A DNA stretch of 64,000 nucleotides, taken from assembly GCF_000297775.1 (NCBI RefSeq), contig NZ_JH815513.1:229207-293206 (forward strand), read 5' to 3'. This DNA is from Sutterella wadsworthensis 2_1_59BFAA. Lineage in GTDB: Bacteria; Pseudomonadota; Gammaproteobacteria; Burkholderiales; Burkholderiaceae_F. A program made the translations under genes and the position numbers. Positions 57,438-64,000 of this stretch are shown piece by piece; position 1 is the stretch's first letter; each line of letters begins with the position of its first letter. Under the pieces are notes generated by a model. That model had not been told where the DNA came from and searched no databases. It worked only from the letters and a program-made list of their open reading frames with translations.

Positions 57438-58235
57438 ATGCAATTCAAGCTCGCACGTGCCGGCGTCAAGACGTTCGCCGGCGTCAAGACGTTCGCCGGC
57501 GTCATCATGAGCGCCGCCGTTCTCGGCGGCATGTCCGCCAACGCGTTTGCGGAACGCCTCATCAAGGTGGCCACGGAACCGACGTTCCCCCCCTTTGAAT
57601 TCGTCAACACCCAGACGGGAGAAGTCTCCGGCTTCGAAATGGACCTCGTGCGGGCCGTCGGCAAGGAACTCGGCGCCAAAATCGAATTCCAGGTCCTCAG
57701 CTTCGACGCCATCATCCCCGCCATGCTCTCGGGCACCGTCGAGATGGGCGCCGCAGGCTTCTCCATCACCGAGGAGCGCAAGAAGCGCGTCCTCTACTCC
57801 GACACGTTCTACACTTCCGGCCTCTCCCTCGTCACCACGAAGGCCAAAGCCAGCGCCGTCAAGAGCATGAAGGACCTTGAGGGCAAGACGATCGGCGTGC
57901 AGATCGGCACGACGAGCCACAACGCCGCCAAAAAGGTCAAGGGCGCCAAGATCGTGACGTTCAACACCGCGGGAGAGGCCATTCTCGACCTCTCCATCGA
58001 CGGCAGCGACGCCGTAATCAACGACCGTCCCGTGACGGCCTACATCATGACGCAACAGCCCAAGCTCGGCGCCCAACTCGTGCACCAGCCCGAAACCTAC
58101 TCCGCCGACGACTTTGCCTTCGTCTTCCGCAAGGACCAGTCCGCACTCAAGGACGAGGTCAACGCTGCGCTCGCCAAGCTGAAGTCGAACGGCGAATACG
58201 ACAAGATCTACAACAAGTGGTTCGGCAAGAACTGA
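57438..58235 (+). CDS. Polar amino-acid ABC transporter, binding protein 2
   Basis: 265 residues, paralogous to the previous gene: IKVATEPTFPPFEFVNTQTG, VSGFEMDLVRAVGKELGAKI, FSITEERKKRVLYSDTFYTS, IGVQIGTTSHNAAKKVKGAK, YDKIYNKWFGKN. The signal peptide contains a perfect 18-base tandem duplication (57459-57494), coding VKTFAG twice. Divergent ligand-binding residues suggest a different amino acid. GGAGG lies 11 bases upstream. Confidence 0.93.
   Translation: MQFKLARAGVKTFAGVKTFAGVIMSAAVLGGMSANAFAERLIKVATEPTFPPFEFVNTQTGEVSGFEMDLVRAVGKELGAKIEFQVLSFDAIIPAMLSGTVEMGAAGFSITEERKKRVLYSDTFYTSGLSLVTTKAKASAVKSMKDLEGKTIGVQIGTTSHNAAKKVKGAKIVTFNTAGEAILDLSIDGSDAVINDRPVTAYIMTQQPKLGAQLVHQPETYSADDFAFVFRKDQSALKDEVNAALAKLKSNGEYDKIYNKWFGKN
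57459..57503 (+). repeat. 18-base tandem repeat in signal peptide
   Basis: GCCGGCGTCAAGACGTTC at 57459-57476 and 57477-57494, plus half a copy to 57503. It is in frame, so length changes would alter only the signal peptide. Confidence 0.85.
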
Positions 58236-58267
58236 TTTTTCGCAAATCCGTGATCTGACGACACAGG

Positions 58268-58309
58268 AGTCCGGCCTCTCCCGCAAGGGAGCGCGCCGGC
58301 TTTTTCTTT
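58268..58309 (+). terminator. Terminator after binding protein 2
   Basis: GCCGG...CCGGC outer stem with inner CTCCC/GGGAG and TTTTTC. The permease therefore probably has its own promoter in 58310-58492, where no gene is seen. Confidence 0.65.
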
Positions 58310-58492
58310 GAGACGCCTCAAGGTTTGCCCTGTACGGTTAGACAACCTTGATCCGTGTCTGTAAAATTCAGCAAATTTTGCCTTACACTTTTATCATTGC
58401 GCCGCGCCCGGGCCCTCCCCCTTCGAAGAGCATCCCCCCGCCCTTCATCCGGAAGCGGACGCAAACCACAATCTGCTTAGAGGTCACCCGTC

Positions 58493-59158
58493 ATGGAATT
58501 TGATTTATCCCTGATCGTCAACAGCCTTCCCCTGCTTCTCAAGGGCGCGGGCCTGACGCTTGAAATCACGGCGCTCGCCGTGGGTCTCGGCCTGATCATC
58601 GGCCTTTTCCTCGGTCTTGCCCAGCTTTCGAAGAATCCCATCTTCCGCTGGCCCGCCAAAGTCTACGTCGACGTGATCCGCGGCACGCCGCTTCTGATCC
58701 AGATCTTCATCATCTACTTCGCCCTGCCGAACATCATCGGTGAGCGCATCGACCCCTACATTGCCGCCGTCGCGGCCTGCTCGCTCAACTCGGGCGCCTA
58801 CATCGCCGAAATCTTCCGTGCGGGCATCCAGTCCATCTCGCTCGGCCAGATGCGCGCCGGCCTCTCGCTCGGCATGACCTACCCGCAGACGATGCGCTAC
58901 ATCGTGCTGCCGCAGGCCGTCAAGCGCATCATCCCGCCGCTCGGCAACGAGTTCATCGCCATGCTGAAGGACTCCTCCCTCGTCTCCGTGATCGGCTTCG
59001 AGGAACTGACCCGCTCCGGCCAGCTCGTCATTGCCGAAACCTACGGCACGATGGAGATCTGGACCTGCGTCGCGATCCTCTACCTTGTCATGACGCTCAC
59101 CATCAGCCAGCTCGTCGGCTGGCTTGAAAAGCGCTACCGTCTGAGCGACGAGCGCTGA
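58493..59158 (+). CDS. Polar amino-acid ABC transporter permease (HisM/GlnP type)
   Basis: 221 residues, about five membrane helices (LTLEITALAVGLGLIIGLFL, PLLIQIFIIYFALPNIIG, TCVAILYLVMTLTISQLVGW). The EAA loop that docks the ATPase is AGLSLGMTYPQTMRYIVLPQ. Probably a homodimer serving one or both binding proteins. No ATPase gene follows; it must be encoded elsewhere. Confidence 0.93.
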   Translation: MEFDLSLIVNSLPLLLKGAGLTLEITALAVGLGLIIGLFLGLAQLSKNPIFRWPAKVYVDVIRGTPLLIQIFIIYFALPNIIGERIDPYIAAVAACSLNSGAYIAEIFRAGIQSISLGQMRAGLSLGMTYPQTMRYIVLPQAVKRIIPPLGNEFIAMLKDSSLVSVIGFEELTRSGQLVIAETYGTMEIWTCVAILYLVMTLTISQLVGWLEKRYRLSDER

Positions 59159-59177
59159 CATCCCAAGAGCCTTCCGA

Positions 59178-59211
59178 ACGCCGCGCATCCCCACGGGAGC
59201 GCGGCGTTTTT
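59178..59211 (+). terminator. Terminator after the permease gene
   Basis: AACGCCGCGC / GCGCGGCGTT stem, 11-base loop, T-run. Confidence 0.85.
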
Positions 59212-59309
59212 CATACCTTTTTCAGGGCTTCCGGGGCCCTTGACAGTCAACCCGCGGAGGCCGTTTCGGAGCCCGCGCCGCCTTGTGTGAAAATTTCCTC
59301 GCTTTGCAC

Positions 59310-59338
59310 TTGCACGGCGCCCATGCAGTAGGTACAAT
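59310..59338 (+). promoter_or_regulatory. Promoter of rpsO-pnp
   Basis: TTGCAC (59310-59315), 17-base spacer, TACAAT (59333-59338); start about 70 bases before rpsO. Confidence 0.7.
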
Positions 59339-59413
59339 CTCCGCTTTCACGGCTCGAGTCTCAACGCTCGTGTCCGCAAGTTTCCATACCTTTTTCTTTA
59401 TTCAGGAAAACAA

Positions 59414-59680
59414 ATGTCCGTTGAAATGAACAAGTCTGAGATCGTTGCCAAGTTCCAGCGCGCTGAAGGCGACACCGGCTCTCCCGAAGTGCAGGTTGCT
59501 CTTCTCACCGCCCGCATCAACCACCTTACGGACCACTTCAAGGTTCACACCAAGGATCACCACTCCCGTCGTGGCCTTCTCCGTATGGTCTCCCGCCGCC
59601 GCAAGCTGCTTGACTACCTCAAGCGCACCGACCTCAATGCTTACCGCGCCCTGATTGAAGCCCTCAATCTCCGTAAGTAA
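59414..59680 (+). CDS. rpsO: Ribosomal protein S15
   Basis: 88 residues: [60 protein letters not shown]. Full-length S15, a 16S rRNA-binding protein of the small subunit, which in E. coli also represses its own mRNA. AGGA lies before the ATG. Standard neighbour of pnp. Confidence 0.98.
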   Translation: MSVEMNKSEIVAKFQRAEGDTGSPEVQVALLTARINHLTDHFKVHTKDHHSRRGLLRMVSRRRKLLDYLKRTDLNAYRALIEALNLRK

Positions 59681-59942
59681 GACGGAACATTTCTCCCTGA
59701 CAACGGCCTGCCGAACGACGACAGGCCGTCGTCGCATCTAAAACCCACGTCGTTCGTTGACGGCACACTTTCTTTCCACGCGAGGCTACCGCGTTGCGAC
59801 ATGAGCTCCCTCCCCCTCCGGCACAAGGGAAAAGGGATCTGATGCCGCAGCGTGCCAAAGAGCTTCGAACTCGAATTGCTCTTGCGCCCGGAAAGTTGAT
59901 GAGTAACGTCAGCGACGACAACCATGCACAGAGGAATACATC
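59681..59942 (+). promoter_or_regulatory. rpsO-pnp intergenic leader with hairpin
   Basis: 262 bases without a gene. ACGGCCTG (59703-59710) pairs with CAGGCCGT (59722-59729), 20-odd bases after rpsO, as terminator or processing site. In E. coli the pnp leader hairpin is cut by RNase III and then by PNPase itself; the same autoregulation is plausible. AGAGGA precedes the pnp ATG. Confidence 0.5.
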
Positions 59943-62066
59943 ATGACGATGTTCAACAAAGTGTCCAAGTCCTTCCGCTTCGGCAATCACGACGTGACCC
60001 TCACCACCGGTGAGATCGCCCGTCAGGCCACCGGCGCCTGCATCTGCCAGATGGACGACACGGTGGTGCTCGCCACGGTCGTGGCCAAGAAGGAAACGAA
60101 GCCCGGCCAAGACTTCTTCCCGCTCACCGTCGACTACATCGAAAAGACCTACGCTGCCGGCAAGATCCCCGGCGGCTTCTTCAAGCGCGAAGGCCGTCCG
60201 TCCGAAAAGGAAACGCTCACCTCCCGCCTGATCGACCGTCCGATCCGCCCGCTCTTCCCGGACGGCTTCTTCAACGAAGTCCAGGTTATCATCCACGTCC
60301 TCTCCGCCGACCCCGCCGTTGATCCGGACATTCCGGCCATGATCGGCGCCTCCGCCGCCCTCGCCATCTCCGGCATCCCGTTCCGCGGCCCGATCGGCGC
60401 CTGCCGCGTCGGCTACATCAATGACGAAATCGTCATCAACCCGACCACGGAAGAACTCAAGAGCTCCCGCCTCGACCTCGTCGTCGCCGGTACGGAACGC
60501 GCCGTCCTCATGGTTGAATCCGAGGCCGACATCCTTCCGGAAAAGACGATGCTCGAAGCCGTGATGGCCGGCCACAAGGCCATGCAGGTCTGCATCCAGG
60601 CCATCAACGAGCTCGTCGCCGAAGCCGGCAAGCCGGCCTGGGACTGGCAGCCCGCCCCGAAGAACGAAGCCCTCGTCGCCCGCATCGTCGAACTCTGCGA
60701 CACCGGCCTCAAGGAAGCCTACGGCATCCGCTCCAAGCAGGCCCGTACGGAAAAGCTCCGCGAAGTCTATGCCGCCTGCGAAGCCCAGCTCGTCGCCGAC
60801 GCCGAAGCCGCCGGCACCGAAGCTCCGGACATGAACGAAGTCCACGGCATCCTCTTCGAACTCGAAGCCAAGCTCGTTCGCTCCAACATCCTCAACGGCG
60901 AACCCCGCATCGACGGCCGCGACACCCGCACGGTCCGCCCGATCGAAATCCGCCAGAGCGTGCTTCCGCGCACCCACGGCTCCGCCCTCTTCACCCGCGG
61001 CGAAACGCAGGCCCTCGTGCTTACGACGCTCGGCACGAAGCAGGACGAACAGATCATCGACGGTCTCTGCGAAGAAACGCACGACCGCTTCATGCTGCAC
61101 TACAACATGCCCCCGTTCGCCACGGGCGAAACGGGCCGCGTCGGCAGCCCGAAGCGCCGCGAGATCGGCCACGGCCGTCTCGCCAAGCGCGCCCTAAAGG
61201 CCGTTCTCCCGACCGCCGAGGAATTCCAGTACACGATCCGCGTCGTTTCTGAAATCACCGAATCCAACGGCTCCTCCTCGATGGCCTCCGTCTGCGGCGG
61301 CTGCCTCTCCATGCTCGACGCCGGCGTTCCGCTCAAGGACTACGTCGCCGGCGTGGCCATGGGCCTCATCAAGGAAGGCAACAAGTTCGCCGTCCTCACC
61401 GACATTCTCGGTGACGAAGACCATCTCGGCGACATGGACTTCAAGGTGGCCGGCACCGCCGAAGGCGTGACCGCCCTCCAGATGGACATCAAGATCGAAG
61501 GCATCACGGCCGAAATCATGCAGGCCGCCCTGGCTCAGGCCCACGAAGGCCGCCAACACATCCTCGGCAAGATGCATGAAATGGCCGGCGGCGGCGCCAA
61601 GGAACTCTCCGACTTCGCCCCGCGCATGATCTCCTTCAAGATCGATCAGGACAAGATCCGTGAAGTCATCGGCAAGGGCGGCGCCACCATCCGCGCCCTC
61701 ACCGAAGAAACCGGCACGACGATCAACATCGAAGACGACGGCACGGTCACCATCGCCAGCCCGGACACGGCCCGCGTTGAAGAAGCCCGCCGCCGCATCG
61801 AGATCATCACGGCCAAGATCGAAGTCGGCCAGATCTACGAAGGCACGGTCCAGCGCCTGCTCGACTTCGGCGCCATCGTCCAGCTCCTGCCGGGCAAGGA
61901 CGGCCTCCTTCACATCAGCCAGATCGCCAACGAACGCGTCAACCAGGTCTCCGACTACCTCAAGGAAGGCCAGCAGGTCCGCGTCAAGGTCATCGAAGCC
62001 GACGAAAAGGGCCGCGTGCGCCTTTCCATGAAGGCTCTTCTCAAGGACGAAGCCGCCCAGGCCTAA
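59943..62066 (+). CDS. pnp: Polynucleotide phosphorylase
   Basis: 707 residues. Two RNase PH-like cores ([19 protein letters not shown] near the start; [20 protein letters not shown] in the second), with catalytic residues around [20 protein letters not shown]. The KH domain ([20 protein letters not shown]) and the S1 domain ([40 protein letters not shown]) complete the enzyme. 3'-5' phosphorolytic RNA decay; degradosome component in many proteobacteria. Normal length. Confidence 0.98.
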   Translation: MTMFNKVSKSFRFGNHDVTLTTGEIARQATGACICQMDDTVVLATVVAKKETKPGQDFFPLTVDYIEKTYAAGKIPGGFFKREGRPSEKETLTSRLIDRPIRPLFPDGFFNEVQVIIHVLSADPAVDPDIPAMIGASAALAISGIPFRGPIGACRVGYINDEIVINPTTEELKSSRLDLVVAGTERAVLMVESEADILPEKTMLEAVMAGHKAMQVCIQAINELVAEAGKPAWDWQPAPKNEALVARIVELCDTGLKEAYGIRSKQARTEKLREVYAACEAQLVADAEAAGTEAPDMNEVHGILFELEAKLVRSNILNGEPRIDGRDTRTVRPIEIRQSVLPRTHGSALFTRGETQALVLTTLGTKQDEQIIDGLCEETHDRFMLHYNMPPFATGETGRVGSPKRREIGHGRLAKRALKAVLPTAEEFQYTIRVVSEITESNGSSSMASVCGGCLSMLDAGVPLKDYVAGVAMGLIKEGNKFAVLTDILGDEDHLGDMDFKVAGTAEGVTALQMDIKIEGITAEIMQAALAQAHEGRQHILGKMHEMAGGGAKELSDFAPRMISFKIDQDKIREVIGKGGATIRALTEETGTTINIEDDGTVTIASPDTARVEEARRRIEIITAKIEVGQIYEGTVQRLLDFGAIVQLLPGKDGLLHISQIANERVNQVSDYLKEGQQVRVKVIEADEKGRVRLSMKALLKDEAAQA

Positions 62067-62096
62067 TCCCTGAGCCCTTCCGGGCTTGAAGACACG

Positions 62097-62134
62097 AGCC
62101 CTGCTCTCCGCGAGGAGAGCAGGGCTTCTTGTTT
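62097..62134 (+). terminator. Terminator after pnp
   Basis: AGCCCTGCTCTCC, loop GCGA, perfect complement, then TCTTGTTT. Confidence 0.88.
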
Positions 62135-62164
62135 CAAAACCCCATCGTTTTTTCCCCGAGTGCT

Positions 62165-62193
62165 TTGAAGACTTGAGGGAAACCGTATAAAAT
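62165..62193 (+). promoter_or_regulatory. Promoter of tpiA
   Basis: TTGAAG (62165-62170), 17-base spacer, TAAAAT (62188-62193), about 70 bases before the tpiA start. Confidence 0.65.
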
Positions 62194-62267
62194 GCGAGGG
62201 TTATGCATTGTCCGCGTCAAAAACGGACCATCCGCATCCTTCACCGGCATTGTTGGAGAAACTCAGC

Positions 62268-63017
62268 GTGCGTGAAAAGATTGTCATCGCCAACTGGAAA
62301 ATGAACGGCTCCGCCGAGGCCAACCGCCTCTGGGCGGAGGAATTCCTTGCCAAACTCGGCGATCTCAACTGCAGGACCGCCGTGTGCGCGCCCTTCGTCT
62401 ATCTGTCCGAACTCGTCCGCCTCTTCAAGGACACGGGGGTCGCTGTCGGCGCCCAGACGGTTTCGCCCAGGGATCAGGGCGCCTTCACGGGCGAAGTGTC
62501 CGCCGCCATGCTCGCCGACATCGGCATGAGCCTCTGCCTCGTCGGCCATTCGGAACGCCGCACCCTCTGGGGTGAGGACGACGAATCCGTGGCCGTCCAA
62601 GCTGAAAACCTCGTTGCTCACGGCATCGCCCCCGTCGTCTGCGTGGGCGAGACGCTCGCCGAGCGCGAGGCAGGCCTCACCGAGGCCGTCGTGCTGCGCC
62701 AGCTTCGAACCGTGCTCACGCGAGTGCCCGTTGCCAAGCTCGGCGCCGTCGCCTATGAACCCGTCTGGGCCATCGGCACGGGACGCACGGCGACTCCGCA
62801 GGCCGCCCTGCACGTTCACGCGGCTCTGCGCGCCTGCCTCACCGAGGCCGACGCCGAAGCCGCCGCGAAGACGCCGCTGCTCTACGGCGGCAGCGTCAAG
62901 CCGGACAATGCCCATGAACTCTTCTCCCAGCCCGACATCGACGGCGGCCTCATCGGCGGCGCCGCCCTCAAGGCTGAAGATTTCCATTCCGTCTGCGCGG
63001 CTGCCCGCGTCGATTGA
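62268..63017 (+). CDS. tpiA: Triosephosphate isomerase
   Basis: 249 residues from GTG 62268 (GGAG ten bases upstream), the usual length; an in-frame TTG at 62208 would add 20 atypical residues. Signature sites: VIANWKMNG (Asn, Lys), LVGHSERR (catalytic His), AYEPVWAIGTGRTA (catalytic Glu) and LYGGSVKPDN with GGLIGGAAL for phosphate binding. Interconverts dihydroxyacetone phosphate and glyceraldehyde 3-phosphate. Confidence 0.97.
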   Translation: MREKIVIANWKMNGSAEANRLWAEEFLAKLGDLNCRTAVCAPFVYLSELVRLFKDTGVAVGAQTVSPRDQGAFTGEVSAAMLADIGMSLCLVGHSERRTLWGEDDESVAVQAENLVAHGIAPVVCVGETLAEREAGLTEAVVLRQLRTVLTRVPVAKLGAVAYEPVWAIGTGRTATPQAALHVHAALRACLTEADAEAAAKTPLLYGGSVKPDNAHELFSQPDIDGGLIGGAALKAEDFHSVCAAARVD

Positions 63018-63042
63018 TTTTTCACTCTAAGGTTTAACCGCC

Positions 63043-63408
63043 ATGCATTTTCTTCTTAGCATCGCTCTCGTTCTGCAGATCATCTCTGCCGTCGTCGTGA
63101 TCGTGCTCGTGCTCATGCAGCACGGCAAGGGTGCCGACCTCGGTGCCGCCTTCGGTTCCGGCGCCTCCGGCTCTGTCTTCGGCGCTACGGGCAGCGCAAA
63201 CTTCCTCTCCCGTTCCACGGCCATCGCCGCCACGGTCTTCTTCTGCTCCACGATCGCCCTGACGCTCGCTTCCGGCGCCTTCAACAAGCGTTCCGCTCAG
63301 CCAGCGGGTGGTGTTTTGTCAACGGTCGAACAGCCGACATCCCATGAATATGGTATGTCTGGTAGTGAAAACCCTAATAAGGCCCCCACGAACGAAATTC
63401 CGAGGTAA
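63043..63408 (+). CDS. secG: Preprotein translocase subunit SecG
   Basis: 121 residues: helix 1 [20 protein letters not shown], the conserved [20 protein letters not shown] loop, [20 protein letters not shown] as helix 2, then a short Pro/Ser/Asn-rich cytoplasmic tail. Accessory subunit of SecYEG. Standard position after tpiA in Burkholderiales. Confidence 0.95.
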   Translation: MHFLLSIALVLQIISAVVVIVLVLMQHGKGADLGAAFGSGASGSVFGATGSANFLSRSTAIAATVFFCSTIALTLASGAFNKRSAQPAGGVLSTVEQPTSHEYGMSGSENPNKAPTNEIPR

Positions 63409-63473
63409 AATACACCTCCTCTGCTGGTGACCTCGCTTCTTCGGATGCACATCAGTGGGGAACAGTTCGGGCC

Positions 63474-63558
63474 GCGGTCGTGGCGAAATTGGTAGACGCG
63501 CAGCGTTGAGGTCGCTGTGGTGAGAGCCATGAGAGTTCGAGTCTCTCCGACCGCACCA
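63474..63558 (+). tRNA. tRNA-Leu(GAG), copy 1
   Basis: 85 bases with CCA. Acceptor GCGGTCG/CGACCGC, discriminator A, anticodon arm CAGCG-TTGAGGT-CGCTG (GAG), long variable arm, T-arm GAGAG-TTCGAGT-CTCTC. Confidence 0.96.
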
Positions 63559-63563
63559 TTTAC

Positions 63564-63641
63564 TGGGGTATCGCCAAGTCCGGTTAAGGCATCGGATTCT
63601 GAATCCGACATTCGTAGGTTCGAATCCTACTACCCCTGCCA
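63564..63641 (+). tRNA. tRNA-Gln(CTG), copy 1
   Basis: 78 bases with CCA. Anticodon arm TCGGA-TTCTGAA-TCCGA (CTG), T-arm GTAGG-TTCGAAT-CCTAC, discriminator G. The acceptor is TGGGGTA against TACCCCT, giving a U1-U72 mismatch. Confidence 0.93.
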
Positions 63642-63699
63642 AGTCAATCAACGGAGTGACTCTCCGGATGCTCCTCAAGCATCGAACAGTCAACATTTC

Positions 63700-63784
63700 G
63701 CGGTCGTGGCGAAATTGGTAGACGCGCAGCGTTGAGGTCGCTGTGGTGAGAGCCATGAGAGTTCGAGTCTCTCCGACCGCACCA
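63700..63784 (+). tRNA. tRNA-Leu(GAG), copy 2
   Basis: Identical in sequence to copy 1, 226 bases downstream. Confidence 0.96.
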
Positions 63785-63791
63785 GATGTAC

Positions 63792-63869
63792 TGGGGTATC
63801 GCCAAGTCCGGTTAAGGCATCGGATTCTGAATCCGACATTCGTAGGTTCGAATCCTACTACCCCTGCCA
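63792..63869 (+). tRNA. tRNA-Gln(CTG), copy 2
   Basis: Identical to copy 1, including the U1-U72 mismatch. The spacer to the Leu copy is seven bases instead of five. Confidence 0.93.
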
Positions 63870-63879
63870 AGTCATCGAG

Positions 63880-63913
63880 AAAATGGACGTTCTTCGGAAC
63901 GTCCATTTTTTTT
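63880..63913 (+). terminator. Terminator of the tRNA cluster
   Basis: AAAATGGACGTTC, loop TTCG, perfect complement with an eight-T run. The remaining 87 bases of the window hold nothing recognisable. Confidence 0.92.
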
Positions 63914-64000
63914 GGTTCATCTCGGAAGTCCGTGGAACGCGGCCTTGACTTTTAAGAAAAAGTCTGGTCGGCTCCCTCCAAGGAAAAAAAAGTAGCGCTC

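Noticed and set aside
59664..61172. 502-codon minus-strand frame opposite pnp
   Set aside because: Composition is an antisense shadow of a highly biased gene.
1..64000. CRISPR arrays or insertion sequences
   Set aside because: No regular repeat-spacer array and no transposase gene were found; the repeat clusters seen are iterons, operators and coding repeats.

Overview
The window joins two kinds of DNA. From about 49 kb to the end it carries GC-rich chromosomal genes of a betaproteobacterium. The order rpsO, pnp, tpiA, secG followed by a tRNA-Leu gene is a familiar Burkholderiales neighbourhood, and the Tat-exported proteins and amino-acid transporters fit a gut-type Sutterellaceae-like host. 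That last assignment is inference. From the left edge to about 48.6 kb it carries a temperate tailed phage, and possibly the end of a second integrated element in the first 2.7-3 kb.

Phage layout. Positions 1-2.7 kb hold a small genetic switch: a leftward cluster of DNA-binding proteins, a palindromic operator region, then a rightward HTH regulator and a tyrosine integrase. From 38.3 kb down to 3.0 kb everything but two genes reads leftward. The order is a Cro-like protein, a replication initiator with repeats inside its gene, a DnaC-type ATPase, a RusA resolvase with small companions, an HNH-like protein, a putative late regulator followed by a structured RNA region, a lambda-type head module (terminase, gpW, portal, protease plus scaffold, gpD, gpE, connectors), a P2-type contractile tail module (sheath, tube, E/E' chaperone, tape measure, X, D, V, U, W, J, I), a nine-gene fibre array, and holin plus endolysin. 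The virion is therefore predicted to be a myovirus with a lambda-like capsid.

From 38.5 to 48.5 kb the rightward arm starts with a LexA/CI-type repressor. It continues with a chain of small overlapping early genes, a YqaJ exonuclease, RecT, a MazG-like protein, SSB, a Rha/KilAC-type antirepressor and an AlpA-like protein. Two cargo (moron) genes lie against the local direction of transcription: a glycosyltransferase with a C9 tract at 5.8-6.6 kb and a WYL-like membrane protein at 46.1-46.8 kb. Right of the AlpA-like gene, a 15-base remnant of a tRNA-Ser 3' end with its own terminator marks the probable right attachment site. An intact tRNA-Ser(GGA) gene follows. The matching left site is outside the window.

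Chromosomal layout. After tRNA-Ser come a DUF4236 protein and a PhoA-type alkaline phosphatase. Next is a three-gene unit of an exported DUF3299-like protein, an ABC ATPase and an FtsX-like permease with a histidine-rich loop. Then come a Tat-exported HD-like protein, an HAD phosphatase, and a polar amino-acid uptake set (two binding proteins and one permease, with no ATPase here). Last are rpsO-pnp, tpiA-secG and a duplicated tRNA-Leu/tRNA-Gln pair.

All functions were assigned by reading motifs and gene order. No database search was run.
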